From Arthrobotrys musiformis (taxonomy: Eukaryota; Ascomycota; Orbiliomycetes; Orbiliales; Orbiliaceae): a stretch of 64,000 nt of DNA. The notes below the pieces were generated by a model, which worked only from the letters and a program-made list of their open reading frames with translations, was not told where the DNA came from and ran no database searches. Made by a program: the position numbers and the translations under genes. Positions 11,858 to 21,549 of the stretch are shown here, piece after piece. The first letter of the stretch is position 1. Each line of letters opens with the position of its first letter. The DNA is taken from the NCBI GenBank assembly GCA_036971715.1, contig JAVHJL010000003.1:496001-560000 (forward strand), given 5' to 3'.

Positions 11858-14666
11858 CTACCTCCTCCGACTGGACATCGAGGCCGGCGCAAAATCATCT
11901 GACTCGTCATCCGAATCTTCAATCATATCACCAGCGACTTCCGCCGTTTGGGACTTGCTCGCACCCCTTGTAGCCGTAGACCTTTGCGAGAATGACAGTG
12001 TTGTCTGCTTCTTCGCGGGAGCCGGTGCCGCCTTCTTCGCTGGTGCTCTTCTCGCGGGGGCCGGTTTGGCAGCCGGTTTCGCGGGAGCGGGGGCGGCTCT
12101 TGCCTGCCTGCCACTTCTCGTAGTAGTTTTCGCGGGCATGACCTCCTCTTCATCTGTTCCAATGACACCCACGTCGTCGTCGTCAAGCATCTGGACGTCA
12201 TCGTCTTCGCCATCATCTAGCAAATCAGCAGCCTCCTCCTCTTCCTCATCGCTGATAACAGATTTCTTGGCCCTTCCTCGGCCAGTTGTGGCTGCCTTCT
12301 TCGCAGGTGCCCTGGCTGGTGCCTTCGCTGGTGCCTTCGCGGTAGCCCTCGAAGTCGTAGCCTTTGTCGTTCGTGATGATGAAGCAGCAGCTCTGGAACC
12401 TCCCCGGCCACGGGTAGCCTTCGCAGGCGGTGGAGTAGCAGCCCTTTCTCCCTCTGCATCTTCGTCTTGCATCTCAACGTCTCCTTCGTCCGAAACAAAT
12501 TCGCCATCGAGGTCGCTGAACCAATCGTCGGGCTTTTGTTTCTTGCCCCTCTGGGCAGCCCGTTGTTTTGCTTTGAATTCGCCCTTTTCGTAAAGTTCCT
12601 CCAGTTTAGACTTCTCAATCGTCATCTACATGGCCATATTGATGATTAGCAAATATAGTTAATAATGAGATCGAGGAAAGGTGGAACTTACAGCTTCTCG
12701 AATACCGTCAGCGTCGGTTACGTTATATTCAAGAACCTTCTTAAACTGTGTATCCAAGGAATCCTTCAAAAACTCCTCAACCGCATGGCTGTCCCCTTTA
12801 TCGATATACTGCCCCACGGCGTTCCCTAGTCCATTATGCGGCAGGATATTCAAACTCTTCGAGGTAAGGTATTCCTTCACAAAGTTCTCCACCCGAATAT
12901 TCTCCACTTTCCCGCCGTATTGTGCAAGTATGGTCTCAGAATCTGCTTCTACCACCGTTCCATCATCTCTCGTCCTCCCTAGTCTGAAGTTAGTAACCCT
13001 CTTAACAGTGGGTGAATTTAAGGGCGACATACGTGTAGGAGCCGCCTTCCTCCTATAAAATTGCACAACATCATTGATATTCGCCACCTTCCCCACAAAC
13101 CGATTCGAAAACCTCTGCGGATTCTCCACCTCAAATTTCCCATCCGTAGCCGAATACTCCACCCTCAACCGAATCAACGGCAACGGCACATCCTCTTCCG
13201 CAACTTCTTCTCCTCCGGCCTCCAGCTGCCCCTCCAACCACTCCTGTCTTGCATCCACGATCATTTGATCCACAATCTTAGCAAGGTAGTTCGTAACATC
13301 ACTCCTGTTATCCGCTTTCGTAGCAATTCTTTGCATAGCTCTGTTGTCGTACAGAACCACCTCCTTCATTTTGAACGGTCTGACGCTTTTTAACCTTATC
13401 GGTTCGATTTCGAACTCCTTTCCTGTAATGCTGAGGATCCCAACGTGTTTCGCTACCGCTTCACCTTCGCAGAGGGAGGTGGCTACTGAAGATCCGGGTT
13501 GAACGACTGAGAATCCCATCTCCGGATTCACGCGCGGTGTGATGAGGCATTCGTGTTCGTGCCCCCAAACGACGAGATCTAGGAATTCCTGTAAGAAGTT
13601 CTCGGGTAGGTATCCGGTATCTGTATGCGCTTGGCTAAGACATCACACTCATCAGCTATACGATAACTAAAAGGTTTTGAAAGAGGGAGAAAGAGGAGAG
13701 TCATACTGATTCTGGTGCACGGCCATAAGATTAAACCACTCGTCCATCTGAGCCCCGGGCCTCAAAAATTTCACCTTCCCATCTCTAAAAGTCCTAAACA
13801 ACCGCTCATCACGAACATTGCTCAATCCATACAATGCCAATTTCGTAGTCCCCTTCTGGAGCAATATCGGCGACACCGTAATATTATCGTTTTCCGGCGT
13901 TCGTCCAAAGTAGTTTAACAGACCTGAGACCTGTAGGATGTCCAGAGCGCATAGATGCCCTTCCTAAACTCCCAAAGATTTAGCAACCCGAAACAAAATA
14001 CCAAGGGTATTGGGAGAAGGTCGCACCCCAGACGGATCATCGTGGTTTCCATGGATTGAAAATACCGGAATAGCAACATTGATATCCGGATCCTCATAGT
14101 TGACATGATTGAACGTCCTAACCCACACCATACCAATCAGCATAACTCCTCCATCCCCATAGAAAGGAAAAGCGAAGTACCGTACCCTTGTAGATTCGTC
14201 GAAACATCGCTCAAAACTTCCAATTCACACGGTTTCTCGCCGTAGCAGTTCATCCGTAACGTCCTCATGACTTGGTACATACTTTTCCTGCTTGGCTTAT
14301 TCTCGTGGAAGAGGTCGCCGGCGAGGAGGACCATGTCGACCTAAAACCTCCATTTTAGCTTCCATCCATCCATCCATTTTTAAATTTTGTAGTATCGTCC
14401 GAAGAATAGGTGAAGGGGTGATAAATCTGTACATCATGGTCTTTGGCCAAACACATGACCTCGTGGAACGACTTCCACGAGTCATCGCCACGAATGGGAT
14501 CTCGTTCGTTATAGCCGACATGGTTATCGGTCGCAAGAAGTATGCGAATGGTATTTGGTTCTATAAGCATGTAGACATCAGTATATCGATCATCCTGAAA
14601 ACTTCACACCAGTCGCCTTAAAAAGAAAAAAAAGAAGGGAGGGGTAATACCTGATAAGCCGGGCAT
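11858..14666 (-). CDS. mre11: Double-strand-break repair nuclease MRE11
   Basis: MRE11 is the Mn-dependent 3'-5' exonuclease/endonuclease of the nuclear MRE11-RAD50-NBS1 complex, acting in end resection, meiosis and checkpoint signalling. Eight exons (14666-14651, 14560-14433, 14340-14186, 14117-14027, 13963-13707, 13634-13033, 12978-12692, 12625-11858) give 767 residues. Phosphoesterase motifs are intact: DNHVG (about 17-21), [29 protein letters not shown], and VVWGHEHEC. The RAD50-binding/capping part follows, then an acidic patch and an Arg/Gly/Ala/Lys-rich tail ([14 protein letters not shown]) like the GAR motif of other MRE11 proteins. Exon 1 is only 16 nt (MPGLS); the acceptor CTTATAG at 14565-14561 keeps phase, whereas a nearer TTTCAG would hit a stop. 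Intron 6 (13032-12979) is 54 nt and stop-free. Divergent from uS19m, with 267 bp between starts. Confidence 0.95.
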
Positions 14667-14761
14667 CTTGATATGATATGGTAAGATATCCGCGGGGAGC
14701 TGGTACAAAAACGTGGAATGGGAAGCTCAAGAATGTTGACGCGCGAAAACGGGAAGCCTGG

Positions 14762-14782
14762 TTGGTCACGTTGGTCACGTGG
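14762..14782 (+). promoter_or_regulatory. Tandem TTGGTCACG / TTGGTCACGTGG element in the MRE11-uS19m bidirectional promoter
   Basis: TTGGTCACG at 14762-14770 is followed directly by TTGGTCACGTGG at 14771-14782. The core TCACGTG is the E-box bound by Cbf1/USF-type bHLH factors, and TTGG is a reverse CCAAT. The same 11-mer TTGGTCACGTG lies upstream of RPL26 (20907-20917). Function in either gene is inferred. Confidence 0.6.
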
Positions 14783-14933
14783 TAACACTAAAAGACTGTT
14801 ATCTGATCGATCTAATCTAGATCTTATCTAATCAGCTCTTCACTTTTCAGTTAAGTTTCGCCCGAAGAACCTCATTCGAAACTCCGGTCCAAAGTCAACA
14901 ATCAATCGCAACAGCAATATCTCCGGCTTCAAG

Positions 14934-15424
14934 ATGCGGGCAACCTGTCGTCTCCTGACGCGGTCGTCTTGGAAGGGTTAGTTCGCCCAATCCCATTTCT
15001 CTGTCTCTACATCTTCGCTCAGCTAACACCTCATACGTACTACAGGCCCATACATTGTCCCGTAAGTCGAGTCCACTGCATTCCGACACGACTATCGACA
15101 GCAATCTCTGACTCAAATATATAGTCTCCCAATCCAAGCAGCTTTAGTCGGGACCCGTATCCCTCCTATAAAAACCCAAGCTCGTTCCTGCACCATCCTC
15201 CCGAACTTCGTCGGTCTCAACTTCCTCGTCCACAACGGAAAGAGCTATCTCCCCGTCCACATCACCGAGGATATGGTAGGATACAAGCTGGGCGAGTTTT
15301 CACCGTATGCTCTCTCTTTCTCGCCTACATACTAAAGCTTAGGTCGAGGAATGCTGACGGATTGTTTGATAGAACCCGGAAACCACACGTCAACGGGAAG
15401 GTTATGCAGCAGAAGAAGAAATAA
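14934..15424 (+). CDS. rsm19: Mitochondrial small-subunit ribosomal protein uS19m (Rsm19)
   Basis: A component of the mitoribosomal small-subunit head, needed for mitochondrial translation. Four exons (14934-14976, 15046-15061, 15125-15304, 15373-15424) encode 96 residues, the usual size. A short basic N-terminus ([15 protein letters not shown]) fits mitochondrial targeting. The uS19 core is clear: [19 protein letters not shown], then [20 protein letters not shown] and a Lys-rich end. Exon 2 is just 16 nt. Introns are 63-69 nt. All phases agree (1, 2, 2). It shares a 267-bp bidirectional promoter with MRE11. No defect is seen. Confidence 0.93.
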
Positions 15425-16861
15425 GCTATATCATAGTTTAGGCACCAATTAACAACGGGTGTGCCCAATTGTACATTATATCCATGATATTTGGAAGGGT
15501 TTTGTCGGATGGGACTTTGTACATACATACATTATTGAATATAACCTTGTCCAAACCCAAGTCGACATGGCATTCGAAAATTGCGAAACGGCTATACTAT
15601 CACAAACGGGAACCGCCACGGCTACCTCCGGGGCATTCCGATTTTTGATTTGAAGGATGGTTTTGGTGAAATTGACTGGGTATTCCAAAGTTTCGGCGAG
15701 AGAGCCGACTGGAGGGCTGAAATAATAGCCAAATATTCCGTTTACCGGGAAGGTGGAAACGATACCGCCGGCATACCCATTCCTCGGATACTAGTCTTAA
15801 ATCAACTTCACGTTCTCACACTATTAGGATTTAATATGTTATTTTGGAGTAATTGGGAAGCATAGGGTTTATGGGCGCAAAGAATGGGTTCGGAAAAAAC
15901 GATGAACGAGATACAAAAGTCCACAGCAAATTTAATAACAAATGCCAGATGCTTAGTTCCCAACTTCAACTTTCCTCCTCACTATTAAAATGTCGATACC
16001 CGCGATTCTAATTAGCCCGTCTGGAAATGCGACTAGCAAGCCGATGTTCCTGGATTCCGTTACGTTCCAAGAACCGGGAACCAATCGGTAGGTCCCATCT
16101 CAGCCGACACTAGTCGAGCCAGACTACACTTCGCCCCAGCCAAAACCCACAATTGATGGACCTTATTATAACTCGATATCCAGTTGAAAATGGCGACGAT
16201 GATTCAAATGCGCCAAAAGAAACGAAGGCCGCTGATTGTCGTTTTATTCGCCGTCGAGCCGAAGATGAATCCGTTGTTTTTGTGTCGTTTTACTGGGGCG
16301 CTGGGGCCATAATTATGGGCAAGTAAGCTGAGCTGAGGGACCACCCGCCGGAGACGGTTCAACTCGATCAAAAATAAGAGACAGTGCCGTCCGAACCAGT
16401 TCCTTCTCTTCCAAACCATCTTCCTTCCTTAATCCAAATATCATCAGAGAATAGAGAGAGAATACCAAAACCAATTCTTTCACTGCATTCCATTTGATTC
16501 GTACCACACTGGATTCTCATTCGTCCTGAGTTGCACCATCTCTGTGAGAGGGTCTCCAAAGCATCAACGTTGTTTGATTGCTTCCAGGTTTGTAGATTCC
16601 AGATCTTCCAAGCTCGAAGCCGGGCCTTCAGGCTGACCGATTCGAAGATACCTCGAGCTTAATTCAAGTGCACCATTCTTGAGACCTTCTCTGAACAACC
16701 AACTTGTCTCCCACTACCAAATCTCAGTAGTGAACAGATCCTCCCTTGCAAGTTTGCAAGTCGGATTGATTCTGTACTTTCTTTAACAAAAGAAGAAGAC
16801 GGAACTGTCTTTATTCGCTGCTATTGCATCCTCCCGTCCCTTCGTCGACAGCACTCCAGAA
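15425..16861. other. Intergenic region between uS19m and the GH18 chitinase
   Basis: About 1.4 kb. The right part (from about 16320) is C/T-rich and probably the chitinase leader. Open frames at 15581-15865 (+) and 16204-16559 (-) show no recognisable domain. No RNA gene or repeat was identified. Confidence 0.55.
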
Positions 16862-18227
16862 ATGGAAGATTCAGGTTCTCGACAATACCGCACCGTCGGC
16901 TACTTCGTTGACTGGGTAAGTTCGTTCACGTCCCTTCTCTCACCATAGTCGTGCATGTGGGAGACTGTTGGAGATTGAAAATCCTCTTCGTTGTTGATTC
17001 TAGGAATCCTTTTGCTGACATTGGGTTTGTGATCAAGGCCATCTACGGACGTAACTTCAAGCCACAAGACTTGAATGTCAAACAGTATACCCACATCTTG
17101 TTTGCATTTGCCAAGATCAATGGGCAGACTGGAGAGATCGGTCTTGCTGACCCTTGGGCTGACACCGACGTTAGTACCATTCTATTCCGTTTTAGATATT
17201 TGGTATAAATGCTGACTTACAATTGATAGATTCACTGGGATGAACCCTGGGACCAACCGGGGAACAATCTCTATGGCATCTTTTGGCAGCTATACAAGCT
17301 CAAACGTGCCAACCGGAAGCTCAAGGTCATGTTGTCCATAGGTGGATGGACGTACTCTCAGAACGGAGACCTCCCTGGCGGTGCGAGTACTCCCGAACGT
17401 CGAGAAACATTCGCTCGTACAGCCGTTGAAATGGTCAGAAATTTTGGCCTTGATGGCATTGACGTCGTAAGTCATAAACTAACTCCCCATCTAGACGTTA
17501 GCACATCGTATTAATTTTATACACGGATATGTATAGGACTGGGAATACCCAAATGACGCGACGGAAGCCGCCAACTTTGTCGATCTTTTAAGGCTTATCC
17601 GTCGTTACCTCGATATCTTGAATCCCCGTTTCGAGATTTCAGTAGCTGTACCCTGTGGCCCTGACCAACTCCAAAAACTTGACATCGCTGGAATGGACAA
17701 ATATCTCAGCTTCTGGAACATAATGGCCTATGACTTTTCGGGTCCGTGGTCATCTGTTGCGGGACATGCTTCAAACGTTCACTATTCGAAGACGAACCCG
17801 GCCTCGACAGATTATTCGTTCGATAGAACACTCGACTTGTTCAAGGCATTCGTAAAGCCGGAGAAACTGGTGATGGGAATGCCTTTGTACGGTCGAGGTT
17901 TCGCGAACACCGATGGGCCGGGAAAACCGTACAATGGTGCCGGGGGCAGGACACTGGGAGGCAGGCATCTGGGATTATAAAGATCTCGCGTTGGCAGGTT
18001 CGCAAGTCAGCGAGGATCCAGATGTCATTGCCGCCTGGAGTTACGATGCCACGACCAGACTGATGGTGTCGTTTGACACAACCAACGTTGTCAAGTGGAA
18101 GGCACAGTTTATCAAGGATAAGGGACTGGGAGGAGCCATGTGGTGGGAGACAAGTGGAGATAAGCTTGGTTCAGAGTCTCTTGTTCAGACGGTGGTAGAT
18201 GCCTTGGTAAGTGATCAAGTCCCTTGA
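16862..18227 (+). CDS. GH18 chitinase (class V/fungal type), interrupted by a one-base frameshift
   Basis: Hydrolyses beta-1,4-GlcNAc bonds of chitin. Four exons start at 16862: 16862-16915, 17038-17169, 17230-17466, then 17537 onward. The N-terminus MEDSGSRQYRTVGYFVDW has no signal peptide, so the product is intracellular, or non-classically exported. The TIM-barrel motifs are present: LKVMLSIGGWTYS and the catalytic DxxDxDxE in LDGIDVDWEYP (near 137-146), split by intron 3; also FWNIMAYDFSGPW and MGMPLYGRGF. After GPGKPYNGAG the frame is lost in a run of five Gs (17942-17946). The shifted frame continues perfectly as GHWEAGIWDYKDLAL through GLGGAMWWETSGDK to a stop at 18225-18227. Dropping one G restores a full-length enzyme of about 375 residues. 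It is either an assembly homopolymer error or a recent pseudogene. A GTAAGT just before the stop could mark a last intron. Confidence 0.88.
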
Positions 18228-20005
18228 AGCCTTTTCTTGCAATAGTAAAAGAGTGAATGAAGTTATGATGTTTTTGGCTACGTAAGAGTGAAAGAAGAGG
18301 AAGGAGAAGGAGAAGAGGAGAGAAAGGGATCCCGAGGGGGGAATGATAAGAATTTATACTGACTATGCGTCTTATTTACGGCGTAAATACAGGGAGGGAC
18401 CAAAGTGCTGGATACCAAGCGGAATACGATTGCATATCCCGGCTCTAAATACGATAACGTTCGCCGCGCCTGCGCTTGAATTGCTACGGAGACATCTGCT
18501 TATCATACTGGTGAGCCATACCACCTTGCTTATGGCTGCCTTGCAAAAAAACAATAAAAATAAACGGTAATATTCAGGGAGTAATGGCGAATGGGTGAGG
18601 AATTGGCGTTTATGGTGTTCTCTGATGATTAGCGACACTCTTTTTGGATTCTTCACGATAATTCTATGGAAGGAAGGAAGGTTTGTAGGGGCCTTGTAAT
18701 GGGCTTATTATTCGGCCCTTTTGTCACTACCCTCGTTCCTGGCCCCTTTTGTTACGGCGGCATGTATTTTACTCAAGGGGCGTTCTTTCTTTGAAGATAC
18801 GTTAAGTAGAATTAATGGACGAAAATTACATTCTTTGGAATTGGATATTGGTAGATCTAGAGATAGTTGACTGATTGATACTAATATATAACAAGTACTA
18901 CTACCGGCCCATGGGAAGGTCGGTAGCCGCATGCGCAATGCATGACAAGAGCGACGGCAAAAAGATGTCACTCACCCTCAAACCGCACCTCACACAGGTT
19001 TCATATAAAAGTTATACAATTCAAGTAGCGGTCTGCAGGCGAGTACTCCGAAAAAAAGGAAACCAAAAGAGAACAAACGAAAAGTAAGTTCACCCAGATT
19101 CGTTATTTTAAGGAATATAGTTCTTCTATGCCAGACGTTTACCCTCGCCTACCCTGGATTGATATTTTATGGGTAGGGAGGGTGATAAATACCGGCAGTG
19201 CATGGACGTATGTTTTGGGTAATTGGTCACGGTTTCACGCCTATGGATTGAATACCGGCTTCTCGCCCTTCCTCTACCAACAGGAAACCTCAGAATTGGC
19301 GATATGTAGTGCCGATTGCTGGGGTCCCTAAGAGGAGGAAGGGTCGACAAATCCGGTATTCTGGGATCTATCTGGGAACTTCTGCTTTGCGGTTCATGTA
19401 TCCTTCGACACGAGGAGCCATTTCATCCGGAAAAAAGTGAAAAAAGGGAGGTTAGAATGTACATAGAATGAACACAACGAGAGGGTGTGGACAGCAAAGA
19501 AAAAGCGTTAACGTTGCCTGACCGGTCATGATGATAGTGCTGATGATTTGCGAAAGATGGAGAGGAAGAGGGTGGAGTTTTTTCGAAGCGTTCAGAGTGT
19601 TTGGTATGAAGGTTTCGGAAAATGAGAATGTGAGTGGTCGGATGATGTTGGATTTCGTTCGTGATACAGCGGGTAATAGGTGTCTGCGTGCCGGTCGTCT
19701 TTTTCCCTTCCCCTTCCTTCCTCAGCCAGTTTCTCAGGTTCCCCATCCCGTTCGAGAAAACAAAAAAAGACATTTTCCGGTTGCTTTTCCTCCCTCATTA
19801 AAACTTATCAAAGACACCTTATATACCACAAAAAAAAAGAGAAAAAAAAAGGGAGGAGGAAGATTCTCTTCTAATCGAAGGAAGAAAAAAAAGAGGCATG
19901 GATCCCATCGCCGTTCATTAACCTATAGATGCAAAAAAAAGAGGAAGAAGCGGGCAGCAAAGTAGACGTAAGACAGAAAGAAACAGATGATATCAAACGA
20001 ATCCT
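18228..20005. other. Convergent intergenic region between chitinase and RPL26
   Basis: About 1.8 kb. It contains a GA-rich tract (about 18287-18330), A-rich runs (19830-19850) and several unlinked short frames (18372-18656 -, 19423-19773 -, 19528-19965 +) without domain signals. One TTGGTCACG copy lies at 19223-19231. I see no gene. Confidence 0.5.
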
Positions 20006-20741
20006 CTACTCCTCAGCCTTTCCCTTTCCTTTGCTGGCCTTGCCCTTTCTTTCTAGGATGGCCTCACGGTCCTTGTCGAGCTTTGGCTTGGTGATGACAA
20101 CCTTCGATGGGTGGATGCCGACTGGGACGGACTGTCCGTTGACCTTCTCGCGGGATACTCTCTCGATGTGGATGACATATTTGAGACGGTAGACAGAGGT
20201 GACCTTGCCCTCACGTCCCTTGTAGGTACCACGGGTGATGATGACCTCGTCATCCTTGCGGATTGGGAGAGCGTTGACCTGTTTTCCCAAGCGGTTAATA
20301 CCTCCACCAAAATTTCATTGTCTCGAATTGGGTTTCTGAATAGAATTTTTTGGGGATTTTTGGTCGTACATTGTACTTCTCCTTCAATTCCTTGGAGAGA
20401 GGAGCGGACATGATAGTCCGTCTGACGGAGGAAGGAGCATCGAAATGGGCCTTTCTCGACTTTCTTCGCGAGTGGTGGATGGCTGTATGATCGATCATAA
20501 AATTAATCCCATCGTTAGCCTATTTGCTCTCTTTCCTTTCTTCCAAAACCTTCCAGCAGCATATTAAACATATGTGTATGCATATGTATATTGTCTTCCA
20601 TCAACAGTATCCAACAAGGTATATCCTATCCCTCCTCTTCCTCCTACTGCTCATGCTCCTCCAAAAAAAAACCAACGAAGCTTCGAAATATAAATAAATG
20701 GATAATGAATGAATCGACGAACCTGTGCTGACGGAAACCAT
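20006..20741 (-). CDS. rpl26: 60S ribosomal protein L26 (uL24)
   Basis: A large-subunit cytosolic ribosomal protein of the KOW/uL24 family, near the exit tunnel. Three exons (20741-20723, 20482-20370, 20278-20006) give 134 residues, the standard fungal length. The start is MVSVST followed, after a 240-nt first intron, by [19 protein letters not shown]. Then comes [14 protein letters not shown], and after a second 91-nt intron [11 protein letters not shown] and the KOW motif [12 protein letters not shown]. It ends in a Lys-rich tail. A first exon of 19 nt and a long first intron are typical of fungal ribosomal-protein genes. The ATG at 20741 is supported by phase, since 19+113 nt equals 44 codons. 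Divergent from the C2H2 gene; a TTGGTCACGTG element lies 166-176 bp upstream. Confidence 0.94.
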
Positions 20742-20906
20742 TGTGACTGATTTATTGGTCGACGGTGGTAGGGGAAAGGGTATTGTCGGGAGGTGGTTGA
20801 TGTCGGTGATGGGTTGGGGTCGAAGTTGTCGTGATGGGTATAATTCGAGGATACGAAGATCGAAATTCAGTTTTTTTTTTCTGAGCTGCGCAGGTTTTGT
20901 GTGGGA

Positions 20907-20917
20907 TTGGTCACGTG
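20907..20917 (+). promoter_or_regulatory. TTGGTCACGTG (CCAAT + E-box) upstream of RPL26
   Basis: An exact match to the core of the element at 14771-14782 in the uS19m/MRE11 promoter. TCACGTG is the Cbf1-type bHLH site. Its distance (about 170 bp upstream of the RPL26 ATG) is suitable for a ribosomal-protein gene activator site. The role is inferred. Confidence 0.55.
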
Positions 20918-21023
20918 TTTGTGTCTTGGCGGCTGTATGTGTTTTGGTGTTGCCCTATCGTTCGCTTAGCTGGATTAGGAAGTATCTTAAATGACAAACA
21001 AAGGTGCCATTTCGGGATGTCCA

Positions 21024-21062
21024 ACATGTCAACACGTCAAACACGTCAACACTTCAACACAC
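21024..21062. repeat. Imperfect tandem CGTCAA/CTTCAA repeats
   Basis: Four closely spaced copies of a 9-11-nt unit (ATGTCAACA, CGTCAAACA, CGTCAACA, CTTCAACA) lie between RPL26 and the C2H2 gene. The CGTCA core resembles half-sites of bZIP (CRE) factors. A binding-site array is possible but unproven. Confidence 0.5.
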
Positions 21063-21549
21063 CTCACCTCGAGCTTCCTTCTCATCGTTCTATACCGCTT
21101 TTGGTAGCTGTGTCTTGGCTGACTACTCAAGAAAGTGCCCAGCCGATAATATAAAAGTTGTAGAACCCTGAGGATTTGCTCCCCAACTAAATACTTGGTA
21201 CCCGATAAGCACTTCGTAAGTATCGAGATGAGGAGTCGGATTGAAGCCATTTGATGCCGATAATCTATTGTTGTAGCTGTAGCTGTAGCTGTAGGCAGTA
21301 ATAGTTGCTGGTGATATAGGGACACTGCATGGATCTGTCAGGCGCGGGCTGGGATTAGTGACAATTGAGAAGGAACGAACGACACGAGAAAAGAAACAAA
21401 GCCGGCCGGTCTAATCCCATCCCAACATCATCACCACCATCATAACCACAATTGCCATCATCGCCAACTGCTGCACCCCCTGCAAGCACCCTATACACTC
21501 GCCCTGGCATCGTAATAGCCTGCACGCGTCGAAGAGGCGCTCTCGTCTC

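Larger units (their letters stand above)
20742..21549. other. Bidirectional promoter region of RPL26 and the C2H2 gene
   Basis: About 0.8 kb between divergent starts. It carries the TTGGTCACGTG element (20907-20917), an ACGTCAA-type repeat cluster (21024-21062) and a short GTAGCT repeat (about 21273-21295). Open frames here are short and overlap promoter features, so none is called. Confidence 0.6.

Noticed and set aside
11841..12593. Ala/Ser-rich 250-codon plus-strand ORF
   Set aside because: It is antisense to the Lys/Ala/Glu-rich last exon of MRE11.
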